Positions 1 to 9,475 of a stretch of DNA of 64,000 nt are shown in pieces. How positions within the stretch are numbered: position 1 is the first letter of the stretch; each line of letters begins with the position of its first letter. This DNA comes from Modestobacter sp. VKM Ac-2986 (GTDB lineage Bacteria > Actinomycetota > Actinomycetes > Mycobacteriales > Geodermatophilaceae). The notes under the pieces were generated by a model. It was not told the DNA's origin, did not search any database, and saw only the letters and a program-made list of their open reading frames with translations. Both the position numbers and the translations under genes were made by a program. The stretch covers positions 1 through 64,000 of the forward strand of contig NZ_JAPVBH010000004.1 of NCBI RefSeq assembly GCF_026967795.1, read 5' to 3'.

Positions 1-35
1 GGCACTGACTTTCGGCACGCTGTTGAGTTCTCAAG
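1..35 (-). promoter_or_regulatory. rRNA operon leader element (boxA-like), transcript leaves the window
   Basis: On the minus strand this reads CTTGAGAACTCAACAGCGTG followed by CCGAAAGTCAGTGCC. From memory this is a hallmark of the 5' leader (boxA/processing region) of actinobacterial rRNA operons. It lies about 155 nt downstream of a strong promoter on the same strand, so a 16S rRNA gene is expected just left of base 1. The rRNA itself is not in the window. Confidence 0.7.
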
Positions 36-187
36 GAGCGGACGCGCACGTTCCCCGACCGATTGCTCGGCCGTTCTCCGCGGCGGCTTGTCCCACAGTA
101 CGCCGAGCACGGCTCGCTGTCACACCCTGGGGGTCTGACCTCGCGGCTCCCGGCCCTTCCGGCCCGGTCTCGCTCGGCGCAAAGAGG

Positions 188-216
188 AAGTTACGCGGCG
201 GCGAACGGGCCGTCAA
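188..216 (-). promoter_or_regulatory. rRNA operon promoter (-35/-10)
   Basis: The minus strand shows TTGACG (216-211), exactly 17 nt, then TAACTT (193-188). This is close to the consensus for the housekeeping sigma factor, with optimal spacing. It faces left, away from dapB, toward the leader motif at 35-1. The rest of the interval 1-380 holds no convincing gene; the short frames there have no ribosome-binding site or recognisable product. Confidence 0.7.
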
Positions 217-380
217 GCCGGTCGGGGGCTCCGAGGACCGGTTTCGACCCTCAGAGCCCCCTCCCGGACACGAAACCGCAGGTCAGGACGGTCCGGCGCC
301 TACGAAATTGCGGCGCAGGTCACGTGAATGGCGGGTGTCCGGACGCCTCACCAGTCACACCAGCCCCACCTGTCACACGC

Positions 381-1247
<867 letters not shown>

Positions 1248-1610
1248 TCAGCCGGTCGCGCGGCGCCGGGTGGCCACGGCCCACAGGGCGAGCCCGAGGA
1301 GGACCCCGACCGTGTCGGCGACGAGGTCGAGAAGCTCGGCGTCCCGGCGCACCAGGTCGGTGCCCTGGACGACCTCGCTCACCGCGGCGTACAGCACCAG
1401 GGACACGGCGGTCACCTGCCGCCCGACCCCGGCCCACCGGGCGGTGAGCGCCAGGACCAGGAAGAGCGACAGGTGGACCACCTTGTCCACCCCCGGTGGT
1501 GCCGAGGGCACGTCCGAGGGCGGGGCGAACAGCACGGCCAGGGACAGGAGCACCGCGACCGCGAAAGCGCCGCGGGCCAGGGCACCGTGCTGGGCGAGCC
1601 GAGACCTCAC
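1248..1610 (-). CDS. VanZ-like family membrane protein
   Basis: The 120-residue protein has about four hydrophobic segments (roughly residues 13-30, 46-60, 67-82 and 96-112). It carries VanZ-like hallmarks: an acidic-polar DKVVH at the start of helix 2, SEVVQ after helix 3, and a RDAELLDLVADTVGVLLG segment leading into the last helix. The family is named after the teicoplanin-resistance accessory protein VanZ, but most members, including short ones like this, have no known function. The GTG start at 1610 lies 4 nt after the stop of the M16 protease gene, so the two are probably co-transcribed. Nothing here shows antibiotic resistance. Confidence 0.75.
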   Translation of the reverse strand: MRSRLAQHGALARGAFAVAVLLSLAVLFAPPSDVPSAPPGVDKVVHLSLFLVLALTARWAGVGRQVTAVSLVLYAAVSEVVQGTDLVRRDAELLDLVADTVGVLLGLALWAVATRRRATG

Positions 1611-1614
1611 GCGG

Positions 1615-2991
1615 TCAGGCAGCCAGGAGCCGGTCGAGGTCGCGCTCCCGGTAGGGACCGACGACCGCCAGGCAGGTGGGCCGGGTGAACAGGTCGGCCG
1701 CGACGGCGCGCACCTGCTCCTCGTCGACCCCGTCGAGCCGGTCGAGCACCGCGCGCACGGGCAGGTACTCCCCGAACGACAGCTCGCTCTTGCCCAGCCG
1801 GCTCATCCGTGAGCCGGTGTCCTCCAGCCCGAGGACGAGCCCGCCCTTGAGCTGGCCCTGGGCGCGGGCCACCTCCTCGGCGGTGAGCCCCGTCCCGGCG
1901 ACCTCGGCCAGGCACGCCCGGACCAGGCGCAGCACCTCCGGCACCCGCTTGGGCGAGCACCCGGCGTAGACCGAGAAGCTGCCCGCGCCGGCGTAGTGGG
2001 TCAGCGAGGACCCCACGCTGTAGACCAGGCCCCGCTTCTCCCGGATCTCCTGGAACAACCGCGAGCTCATGCCCCCGCCGACGGCGGCGTCGAGCACGGC
2101 GGCGGCGTACCGGCGATCGTCGAGCCGGCCCATCCCCAGACTGCCCAGCAGCAGGTGGGTCTGCTCCGTCGTCCGGCGGATCAGCCCACCGGGGCGTGCC
2201 GGGACGGCGAGGGCGACGTCCTCCCCCGACCGCAGCGGGTCGGGACGGGCGTCGCCGGACAGCCGGTCGCCGAAGGCGGCGGTGACCAGGTCGAGCACCT
2301 GCTGGTGATCGACCCGGCCGGCGGCGGAGACCACGATGGAGGGCACCGCGTAGCGCTGGCGGTACCAGCCGTCGACGTCGTCCCGGGTGAGGGCCTCGAT
2401 CGACTCCACCGTGCCCAGCACCGACCGGCCCAGCGGGGTGTCCCCGAACAGGGTCTCGGCGTAGAGGTCGTGCACGGCGTCGGCGGGCTCGTCGTCGCGC
2501 ATGGCGATCTCCTCGAGCACCACCGTGCGCTCGGACTCCAGGTCCGGTGCGGTGTTCAGCGCCTCGGTGACCAGGTCACCCAGGAGCGTCACCGCCAGCG
2601 GCAGGTCGCTGGCGAGCACGTTGGCGTAGTAGCAGGTGTGCTCCTTGGCGGTGAAGGCGTTCATCTCACCGCCCACGGCGTCCATCGCGGTGGCGATCTC
2701 CAGTGCCGTCCGGCTGCGCGTCCCCTTGAACAGCAGGTGCTCCAGGAAGTGCGAGGAGCCGCCCACCGCCGGGCTCTCGTCCCGGGAGCCGACGCCGACC
2801 CAGATGCCCAGCGTCGCCGACAGCACCCCGGGCATCGTCTCGGTGATCACGCGCAGGCCGCCGGGCAGCTCGGTGCGCTCCACCCGACCGCCGACCTCGT
2901 CGACGTCGAGCACCGCCGTGGTGCCGACCGGGGCCGGGACGGACGCCGCAGCGCCCGTCCCGGCCCCGGTCAGGCCGTACGACGTGGTCAC
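1615..2991 (-). CDS. M16 family zinc metallopeptidase (PepR-like)
   Basis: This is a single-unit M16 peptidase of 458 residues, of the type found downstream of pnp in actinobacteria (Rv2782c/PepR in M. tuberculosis). The inverted zinc motif HFLEH lies at residues 81-85, and the third ligand is in VVLEEIAM (E160 or E161). An R/Y-containing motif of the C-terminal M16 domain lies in the segment with [10 protein letters not shown]. The GTG start overlaps the pnp stop (GTGA, 2988-2991), and GGAGG precedes it, so translation is coupled to PNPase. The substrate is unknown; processing of small peptides or envelope proteins is only an inference from the family. Confidence 0.9.
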   Translation of the reverse strand: MTTSYGLTGAGTGAAASVPAPVGTTAVLDVDEVGGRVERTELPGGLRVITETMPGVLSATLGIWVGVGSRDESPAVGGSSHFLEHLLFKGTRSRTALEIATAMDAVGGEMNAFTAKEHTCYYANVLASDLPLAVTLLGDLVTEALNTAPDLESERTVVLEEIAMRDDEPADAVHDLYAETLFGDTPLGRSVLGTVESIEALTRDDVDGWYRQRYAVPSIVVSAAGRVDHQQVLDLVTAAFGDRLSGDARPDPLRSGEDVALAVPARPGGLIRRTTEQTHLLLGSLGMGRLDDRRYAAAVLDAAVGGGMSSRLFQEIREKRGLVYSVGSSLTHYAGAGSFSVYAGCSPKRVPEVLRLVRACLAEVAGTGLTAEEVARAQGQLKGGLVLGLEDTGSRMSRLGKSELSFGEYLPVRAVLDRLDGVDEEQVRAVAADLFTRPTCLAVVGPYRERDLDRLLAA

Positions 2992-5249
2992 GCCTCCGCG
3001 GGAGCGGTGGCCTCGGCCGGGGCGGCGTCGCCGGCAGCGGCGGCCTCGCCCTCGACCACGGGCACCAGGCTGATCTTGCCGCGGGCGTCGATGTCGGTGA
3101 TCTCGACCTGCAGCTTGTCGCCGACGTTGGCGACGTCCTCGACCTTGGCGATCCGCTTGCCGTTGCCCAGCTTGCTGATGTGCACCAGGCCGTCACGGCC
3201 GGGCAGCAGCGAGACGAAGGCACCGAAGGCCGTCGTCTTCACCACGGTGCCGAGGAACCGCTCGCCGACCTTGGGCAGCGTCGGGTTGGCGATGGCGTTG
3301 ATCCGGTCCACGGCCGCCTGGGCCGAGGGGCCGTCGGCGGCGCCGACGTAGATCGTGCCGTCGTCCTCGATGGTGATGTCGGCGCCGGTCTCGTCCTGGA
3401 TCGCGTTGATCATCTGCCCCTTCGGGCCGATGACCGCGCCGATCTTGTCGACCGGGATGCGCACCGTGGTCACCCGGGGGGCGAACGGGCTCATCTCGTC
3501 GGGGCCGTCGATCGCCTCGAGCATGACGTCGAGGATGTGCAGCCGGGCCGCGCGGGCCTGGGTCAGCGCACCGGCGAGGACGTCGGAGGGGATGCCGTCG
3601 AGCTTCGTGTCCAGCTGGAGGGCCGTGACGAAGTCCTTGGTGCCGGCGACCTTGAAGTCCATGTCACCGAACGCGTCCTCGGCACCGAGGATGTCGGTCA
3701 GCGCCACGTACTGGGTCTTGCCGTCGACCTCGTCGGAGACCAGGCCCATGGCGATGCCGGCGACCGGCGCCTTCAGCGGCACACCGGCGTTGAGCAGGGC
3801 CAGCGTCGAGGCGCAGACCGAGCCCATCGAGGTGGAGCCGTTGGAGCCGAGGGCCTCGGAGACCTGGCGGATCGCGTAGGGGAACTCCTCGCGGTCCGGC
3901 AGCACCGGCAGCAGCGCCCGCTCGGCGAGCGCGCCGTGGCCGATCTCGCGGCGCTTGGGCGAACCCACGCGGCCGGTCTCACCGGTGGAGTAGGGCGGGA
4001 AGTTGTAGTTGTGCATGTAGCGCTTGCGGGTGACCGGGTTCAGCGTGTCCAGCTGCTGCTCCATGCGGAGCATGTTCAGCGTGGTGACGCCCATGATCTG
4101 GGTCTCGCCGCGCTCGAACAGCGCCGAGCCGTGCACCCGGGGCAGGACCTCGACCTCGGCCGACAGCGGCCGGATGTCGGTCAGGCCACGGCCGTCGATG
4201 CGGATCTTGTCGCGGAGGATGCGCTGGCGGACGACCTTCTTGGTCACCGCGCGGAAGGCACCGGAGATCTCCTTCTCGCGGCCCTCGAACTGGCCGGCGA
4301 GAGCAGCCTTGACCTCGTCCTTGACGGCGTCGGTCGCCTCCTCGCGGTCCTGCTTGCCGGCGATGGCCTGCGCGACGGTGAGCTTCTCCGTGGCGTGGGC
4401 CTCGACGGCGGCGTAGACGTCGTCCTGGTAGTCCAGGAAGCGGGGGAAGTGCGCCTCGGGCTTGGCGGCCTTGCCGGCCAGCTCGGCCTGCGCCTGGCAC
4501 AGCGCCTTGATGAAGGGCTTGGCGGCCTCGAGACCGGCGGAGACGACCTCCTCCGTCGGGGCGGTGGCGCCACCGGCGATGAGCTCGATGGTCTTCTCGG
4601 TGGCCTCGGCCTCGACCATCATGATCGCGACGTCGCCGTCGGGCAGGACCCGGCCGGCCACGACCATGTCGAAGACGGCGTCCTCGAGCTCGGCGTGGGT
4701 CGGGAAGCCGACCCACTGGTTGTTGATCAGCGCGACGCGGGTGCCGCCGACGGGGCCGGAGAACGGCAGGCCCGACAGCTGGGTGGAGGCCGACGCGGCG
4801 TTGATCGCGAGCACGTCGTAGACGTGGTCGGGGTCCAGCGACAGGACGGTGATGACGACCTGGACCTCGTTGCGCAGGCCCTTGGCGAAGGTCGGGCGCA
4901 GCGGGCGGTCGATCAGGCGGCAGGTGAGGATCGCGTCCTCGGAGGGGCGGCCCTCACGGCGGAAGAACGAACCGGGGATCTTCCCGATCGCGTACATCCG
5001 CTCCTCGACGTCCACCGTCAGCGGGAAGAAGTCGAACTGGTCCTTGGGCTGGCGGCCGGCCGTGGTGGCCGACAGCAGCGTGGTGTCGCCCATGGTGGCG
5101 ACGACGGAGCCCGCGGCCTGCTTGGCGAGGCGGCCGGTCTCGAAGGTGACGGTGCGGGTCCCGAGGGCCCCGTTGTCGATCACCGCGGTGGCGGTGAAGA
5201 CGCCGTCCTCGGCGTCGAAGTCGGTGGTGTCGGTGCTGGGTGAAGACAT
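2988..5249 (-). CDS. pnp: Polyribonucleotide nucleotidyltransferase (PNPase)
   Basis: PNPase degrades RNA 3' to 5' by phosphorolysis and can add 3' tails; in actinobacteria it is also linked to guanosine penta/tetraphosphate synthesis (older name GpsI). The 753-residue protein shows two RNase PH-like domains separated by a helical linker (about residues 20-590), then a KH domain ([18 protein letters not shown], about 605-660) and an S1 domain ([20 protein letters not shown], about 670-735), ending in an Ala/Glu-rich tail. A good SD, GGAAGAGGA, precedes the ATG at 5249. It is followed by the coupled M16 gene and preceded by rpsO, the classical rpsO-pnp arrangement. Confidence 0.97.
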   Translation of the reverse strand: MSSPSTDTTDFDAEDGVFTATAVIDNGALGTRTVTFETGRLAKQAAGSVVATMGDTTLLSATTAGRQPKDQFDFFPLTVDVEERMYAIGKIPGSFFRREGRPSEDAILTCRLIDRPLRPTFAKGLRNEVQVVITVLSLDPDHVYDVLAINAASASTQLSGLPFSGPVGGTRVALINNQWVGFPTHAELEDAVFDMVVAGRVLPDGDVAIMMVEAEATEKTIELIAGGATAPTEEVVSAGLEAAKPFIKALCQAQAELAGKAAKPEAHFPRFLDYQDDVYAAVEAHATEKLTVAQAIAGKQDREEATDAVKDEVKAALAGQFEGREKEISGAFRAVTKKVVRQRILRDKIRIDGRGLTDIRPLSAEVEVLPRVHGSALFERGETQIMGVTTLNMLRMEQQLDTLNPVTRKRYMHNYNFPPYSTGETGRVGSPKRREIGHGALAERALLPVLPDREEFPYAIRQVSEALGSNGSTSMGSVCASTLALLNAGVPLKAPVAGIAMGLVSDEVDGKTQYVALTDILGAEDAFGDMDFKVAGTKDFVTALQLDTKLDGIPSDVLAGALTQARAARLHILDVMLEAIDGPDEMSPFAPRVTTVRIPVDKIGAVIGPKGQMINAIQDETGADITIEDDGTIYVGAADGPSAQAAVDRINAIANPTLPKVGERFLGTVVKTTAFGAFVSLLPGRDGLVHISKLGNGKRIAKVEDVANVGDKLQVEITDIDARGKISLVPVVEGEAAAAGDAAPAEATAPAEA

Positions 5250-5457
5250 CGTGTCCTCTTCCTACGTCGCATGCGGCGACGTCCTCTTCGCGGCGGGTGC
5301 GCCGTCGGCGTCCGGGGCGACCGGTGCTCGATCGAAGCCCTCGGGGCGCGGGTGCCGGTGTCCGGCTCGCTGTCCCGGGGGCCACCACCGAGGACCGGCC
5401 CACGCGGGGCGGGCGACGCATCGGCCGGTGGTCCCGTGCGGCGGGTGCCGCACGAGT

Positions 5458-5493
5458 GAGGGGACCGGCCCGGCGTGCCGGAGCGGTCCCCTC
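5458..5493 (-). terminator. Hairpin between rpsO and pnp
   Basis: An inverted repeat, GAGGGGACCG (5458-5467) and CGGTCCCCTC (5484-5493), has a 10-bp perfect stem and a 16-nt loop just after the rpsO stop. There is no T-tract. In the rpsO-pnp region such structures often serve as terminator, attenuator or RNase processing site. The remaining stretch 5250-5457 has no gene and would be the pnp leader. Confidence 0.6.
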
Positions 5494-5500
5494 GGTGGTG

Positions 5501-5770
5501 CTAGCGGCGCAGGCCGAGCCGCTCGATGAGCGAGCGGTACCGGTTGATGTCGGTCTTGGCCAGGTAGTTCAGCAGGCGGCGACGACGACCGACCAGCAGG
5601 AGCAGGCCCCGCCGGCTGTGGTGGTCGTGCTTGTGCATCTTGAGGTGCTCGGTCAGGTCACTGATCCGTCGGGTCAGCATCGCGACCTGCACCTCGGGGG
5701 AACCGGTGTCGCCCTCGACCGTCGCGTACTCGGTCATGATCTGCTTCTTCGTCGCGCTCTCGAGCGCCAT
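5501..5770 (-). CDS. rpsO: 30S ribosomal protein S15
   Basis: S15 is a primary binder of the central domain of 16S rRNA. The 89-residue length is the norm for the family. Typical segments are visible, including [40 protein letters not shown] and the C-terminal [11 protein letters not shown] strong SD (GGAGG) lies just upstream of the ATG at 5770. It precedes pnp with a hairpin between, as in many bacteria. Confidence 0.98.
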   Translation of the reverse strand: MALESATKKQIMTEYATVEGDTGSPEVQVAMLTRRISDLTEHLKMHKHDHHSRRGLLLLVGRRRRLLNYLAKTDINRYRSLIERLGLRR

Positions 5771-5933
5771 CTTTGCCTCCAGGGCAGGTCACGTGTGGCC
5801 CCCGGTCTGTGTCACGGGGGCAGCAGGCACACACGTCGGTCACCCGACGTCACGCCCGAGATTACACGGGCCCGGCAAGCCCCCGGTGTGCCGCGGTCCC
5901 CCGCCGCCGGGTCCCCGCCCTGGGAGGGGTCCG

Positions 5934-6905
5934 TCAGAGCTCGAGCAGGGTGCGGGTGCGGGAGACGTCGTCGGCCATGGCGACGAGCAGTTCGGGGATG
6001 CCGGCGAAGGTGGTCATCGGCCGCAGCCGCTCGACGAACTCCACGCCCACGTGCTCGCCGTAGAGGTCGCCCTCGAAGTCGAGCAGGAACGCCTCGACCG
6101 TGCGCCGGGCGCCGGAGAAGGTGGGGTTGCTGCCGACCGAGATCGCCGCCGGGTGCCGGCTGCGGGTGGCGCCGTGGTGGTCGCGCAGCACCAGGTGACC
6201 GGCGTAGACGCCGTCGGCGGGGACGGCGGTGTACCGCGGGCTCTCCACGTTCGCCGTCGGGTAGCCGAGCTCGCGGCCGCGCCGGTCACCGCGCACCACG
6301 ATGCCGTCGACCCGGTGCGGGCGGCCCAGGGCCAGCGCCGCCGACGCCATGTCACCGGCGGCCACGCAGGCGCGGATGTAGGTCGAGGAGATGGTGACCT
6401 CGCCGTCGCCGGTGAGGTCGGGGGCCGAGCCGACGCTGGTGAGGTCGACGCCCTCGACGCCGAAGCCGAAGCGGCGACCCTCGGCCGTCAGGGTCTCCAC
6501 GTCGCCCTCCGCGCGGTGCCCGTAGGTGAAGTTGCGCCCCACGACGACCTGGGCGGCGTGCAGGTGCTCGACCAGGACGGTGTGGGTGAACTCCCCGGGG
6601 GTGAGCCGGCTGAACGCCGAGGTGAACGGCAGCACGCACATGGCGTCCACGCCGAGGGCGGCGACCAGCTCGGCCTTGCGGTCCGCGGCGGTGAGGATCG
6701 CCGGGTGGGACCCCGGGCGGACCACCTCGGCCGGGTGCGGGTCGAAGGTCAGCAGCAGCGCCGGCCGGTTCATCGCCCGGGCGCGGGCCACCGCGGCACC
6801 GATCAGGTGCTGGTGGCCGCGGTGGACCCCGTCGTACATGCCGATGGTGACGACCGCCCGCCCGAGGTCACCCGGGGCGGCGTCCAACCCACGCCAGCGC
6901 AGCAC
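5934..6905 (-). CDS. ribF: Bifunctional riboflavin kinase / FAD synthetase
   Basis: RibF phosphorylates riboflavin to FMN and adenylylates FMN to FAD in the cytoplasm. The N-terminal nucleotidyltransferase domain shows the GMYDGVHRGHQ motif (about residues 22-32) and TFDPHP. The C-terminal kinase domain (about 185-320) shows the GYPTAN motif and a GVY element. Its 323 residues are typical. The GTG start at 6905 is preceded by AGGGGAG, which decides the start. It lies between rpsO and ilvE on the same strand. Confidence 0.96.
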   Translation of the reverse strand: MLRWRGLDAAPGDLGRAVVTIGMYDGVHRGHQHLIGAAVARARAMNRPALLLTFDPHPAEVVRPGSHPAILTAADRKAELVAALGVDAMCVLPFTSAFSRLTPGEFTHTVLVEHLHAAQVVVGRNFTYGHRAEGDVETLTAEGRRFGFGVEGVDLTSVGSAPDLTGDGEVTISSTYIRACVAAGDMASAALALGRPHRVDGIVVRGDRRGRELGYPTANVESPRYTAVPADGVYAGHLVLRDHHGATRSRHPAAISVGSNPTFSGARRTVEAFLLDFEGDLYGEHVGVEFVERLRPMTTFAGIPELLVAMADDVSRTRTLLEL

Positions 6906-6929
6906 TCGACTCCCCTGCCGACCGTCGGC

Positions 6930-8078
6930 TCAGGCGGCCGGGACGACGCGGTGCAGCCAGCCGTGCGGGTCGGCCACCCGCCCGTGCTGGACGTCGAGCA
7001 GGTGCGCGCGCAGCTGCATCGTCAGCGGACCGGGCTCGCCGTCGCCGACGACGAAGTCGCCGGTGCGGGCCTTGACCGCACCGACCGGGGTGATGACGGC
7101 AGCGGTGCCGCAGGCGAAGGTCTCGGTGACCGTGCCGTCGGCGACGCCCGCCCGCCACTCCTCGACGCTGAACTTCCGCTCCGTCACCCGGTGCCCCAGC
7201 TCGCGGGCCGCGGTGATCAGCGAGTCGCGGGTGATGCCGGGCAGGAGCGTGCCGGTGAGCTCGGGGGTGACCAGCTCGGCGTCCTCGCCGGAGCCGAGGA
7301 CGAAGAACAGGTTCATCCCGCCCATCTCCTCGACGTACTTCTTCTCCACCGCGTCGAGCCAGACCACCTGGTCGCAGCCGGCCGCGATGGCCTGCTCCTG
7401 GGCCAGCAGGCTGGCGGCGTAGTTGCCGGCGCACTTGACGTCGCCGGTGCCGCCGGGGGCCGCTCGGATGTAGTCCTCGGACAGGTAGACCGACACCGGG
7501 TGCACGCCGCGCGGGAAGTAGGCACCGGCCGGGCTGGCGATGACCACGAAGAGGTACTCGTGGGCCGGGCGCACGCCCAGGAACGGCTCGACCGCCAGCT
7601 GGTAGGGCCGGATGTACAGCGTCTGGTCCGGACCGGTGGGGACCCAGTCGCGGTCGGCGTCGACGAGCGCGTCGACGGCGGTGAGGAACGCGTCCTCGGG
7701 CACCGGCGGCATGGCCAGCCGCCGCGCACCGCGGGCGAAGCGGGCGGCGTTGGCCTCCGGGCGGAAGGTGGCCACGCTGCCGTCGGGCTGGGCGTAGGCC
7801 TTGAGGCCCTCGAAGATCGACTGCGCGTAGTGCAGCGCGGCCGCGCTCGGGTCCATCTGCAGCGGCGCGTAGCGGGTGAGCCGGGCGTCGACCCAGCCCT
7901 CGCCGGCGCGGTACCGGGCGATGAACATCGAGTCGGTGAAGTAGCGGCCGAAGCCCGGGTCCTCGAGCTGCTGGGCGCGCTCTGCGGCGGACCGGCGCGG
8001 CACGTCCTCCACGACCAGCGGCACGCCCTCGACGAACATCCGGGAGGAGGTGCGGCTGTCGTTGAGCGTGTCGGTCAT
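6930..8078 (-). CDS. ilvE: Branched-chain amino acid aminotransferase
   Basis: IlvE is a PLP-dependent class IV aminotransferase for the last step of valine, leucine and isoleucine synthesis, with glutamate as amino donor. Visible motifs are the LHYAQSIFEGLKAY segment (about residues 82-95), YIRPYQ, the PLP lysine in TGDVKCAGNYAAS (K215), and the EKKYVEEMGGMN segment near the cofactor. The frame is open far upstream, but ATG 8078 with a GGTGGGAG-type SD gives 382 residues, close to the family norm. In M. tuberculosis ilvE is elsewhere, so its place between ribF and the haem-oxygenase-like gene is a local arrangement. Confidence 0.95.
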   Translation of the reverse strand: MTDTLNDSRTSSRMFVEGVPLVVEDVPRRSAAERAQQLEDPGFGRYFTDSMFIARYRAGEGWVDARLTRYAPLQMDPSAAALHYAQSIFEGLKAYAQPDGSVATFRPEANAARFARGARRLAMPPVPEDAFLTAVDALVDADRDWVPTGPDQTLYIRPYQLAVEPFLGVRPAHEYLFVVIASPAGAYFPRGVHPVSVYLSEDYIRAAPGGTGDVKCAGNYAASLLAQEQAIAAGCDQVVWLDAVEKKYVEEMGGMNLFFVLGSGEDAELVTPELTGTLLPGITRDSLITAARELGHRVTERKFSVEEWRAGVADGTVTETFACGTAAVITPVGAVKARTGDFVVGDGEPGPLTMQLRAHLLDVQHGRVADPHGWLHRVVPAA

Positions 8079-8178
8079 GGCTCCCACCTGAGGTGCTGGT
8101 GCTGGCGGTCCGGCGGGTGCCGTGCCGCCCCGCAACCCTAGCCCGCGCCCGGGGCGGGACCCGGGCGCGGGCGGGAGG

Positions 8179-8511
8179 TCAGCTCTTCTCGCCGTGCGGG
8201 CCGGCGGACTGCACGACCTCGTAGCTCTCCAGGTGGTTCTGCGAGCGCTCGGCCGCCGGCGCCAGGGTGTCGCCGCCGCCGTCGTGCGCCCGGTCGAAGT
8301 CCTGGCTGGTCTGCCAGGCCTCGTAGGCCTCCTGGCTCTCCCAGCGGGTGTAGACGAGGTAGCGGTCGGTGCCCTCGGCAGGGCGCAGCAGCTCGAACCA
8401 CTCGAAGCCCGGGGTGGTCTCCACGGCCCCGGCGCGGCCACGGAACCGCTCCTCGAACCGCTCGCGCTTGTCCTCCGGCACGGTCACTGAGTTGATCTTC
8501 ACGACGCTCAT
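8179..8511 (-). CDS. MhuD-like haem-degrading monooxygenase (ABM fold)
   Basis: This small 110-residue ferredoxin-like (antibiotic biosynthesis monooxygenase, ABM) protein resembles mycobacterial MhuD (Rv3592), which opens haem to release iron. It begins MSVVKINSVTVPE, has the PGFEWFELLRP core (34-44) and YLVYTRWES (51-59 region). Residues matching the MhuD haem pocket are present: N7, W66 and a histidine at 76 (H75 in MhuD, one residue offset). The comparison is from memory. ATG 8511 has a good SD (GGAGGG), which rejects the longer open frame. It lies between ilvE and truB with no iron gene nearby. Haem cleavage is inferred and untested; another small-molecule oxygenase role is possible. Confidence 0.75.
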   Translation of the reverse strand: MSVVKINSVTVPEDKRERFEERFRGRAGAVETTPGFEWFELLRPAEGTDRYLVYTRWESQEAYEAWQTSQDFDRAHDGGGDTLAPAAERSQNHLESYEVVQSAGPHGEKS

Positions 8512-8554
8512 GGGCCCTCCCTGCCCAGCGAGGGCGCCGGTGACACGGCCGGGT

Positions 8555-9475
8555 TCAGCCGGGCGGGAACCCCACGACGACCAAGGCCTGCGGGCCGGCG
8601 TCCTCGACCAGGGCGACCAGCCGGCCGTCCGGTGCGACCGCGGCGTGCAGGCCCGGCGCACCCGTGGCCGGCACCCGCTGGCCGTACCCGAGGGCGACGG
8701 CCTCGCTCTCGGTGAGCTCCCGGGCCGGGAAGACCGCGCGGGCGGCGTCGGTCAGGGCCACCACGCCCGGGCCGCTGCCGGGGCCGGCCAGCGCACCGGC
8801 GGCGTCCTCCACCGGGCGGGCCAGCGTGGTGTCGAACGGACCGGAGGACGTGCGGCGCAGCGCGGTGAGGTGCCCGCCGACGCCCAGCGCCGCCCCGGCG
8901 TCCCGGGCGATGGCCCGGATGTAGGTGCCGGTGCTGCAGGAGACGGTGACGTCGACGTCGACGAGGTCCGGCATGGGCCGGACGACGCGGTGGACGTCGA
9001 TCGCGTGCACGGTGACCGAACGGGCGGCCAGCTCGAACTCCTCACCGGCCCGCACCCGGTCGTAGGAGCGCTTCCCGTCGACCTTGACCGCGCTCACCGA
9101 CGAGGGCACCTGCTGCAGCGGCCCGACCTGCGCGGCCAGGGCGGCCCGGACGGCGTCCTCGTTCACGTCGGCGGCCGACGACGTGGCGGTGACCTCGCCC
9201 TCCCGGTCGTCGGTGACGGTGGTCTGGCCCAGCCGGATCGTCGCCTCGTAGGTCTTGTCCGAGCCGGAGAGGTGCCCGAGCAGCCGGGTGGCCGCGCCGA
9301 CCCCGAGCACCAGCAGGCCGGTGGCCATCGGGTCGAGGGTGCCGGCGTGGCCGACCTTGCGGACGCCCATCACCCGCCGGGCGATCGCGACGACGTCGTG
9401 GGAGGTCATGCCGCCGGCCTTGTCGACCAGCAGCAGGGACGGCGGGACGTCGGCGTCGGGCTTCTTCGGACTCAC
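8555..9475 (-). CDS. truB: tRNA pseudouridine(55) synthase
   Basis: TruB makes pseudouridine 55 in the T-loop of tRNAs. The catalytic aspartate is D48 in the hallmark VGHAGTLDPMATG. Further TruB signatures are DKTYEATIRLGQTT, the SAVKVDGKRSYDRVR segment and CSTGTYIRAIARD. The protein is 306 residues, with an actinobacterial TruB C-terminal domain after about residue 230. The GTG start (9475) overlaps the stop of the MATE gene (GTGA, 9472-9475), so the two are translationally coupled, in the usual rbfA-nrnA-MATE-truB order of actinobacteria. Confidence 0.96.
   Translation of the reverse strand: MSPKKPDADVPPSLLLVDKAGGMTSHDVVAIARRVMGVRKVGHAGTLDPMATGLLVLGVGAATRLLGHLSGSDKTYEATIRLGQTTVTDDREGEVTATSSAADVNEDAVRAALAAQVGPLQQVPSSVSAVKVDGKRSYDRVRAGEEFELAARSVTVHAIDVHRVVRPMPDLVDVDVTVSCSTGTYIRAIARDAGAALGVGGHLTALRRTSSGPFDTTLARPVEDAAGALAGPGSGPGVVALTDAARAVFPARELTESEAVALGYGQRVPATGAPGLHAAVAPDGRLVALVEDAGPQALVVVGFPPG

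Noticed and set aside
3180-5243. 687-codon open frame antisense to pnp on the plus strand
   Set aside because: Composition-driven shadow of pnp in GC-rich DNA; protein is V/D/L/G/H-rich without domains and the pnp frame is unquestionable.
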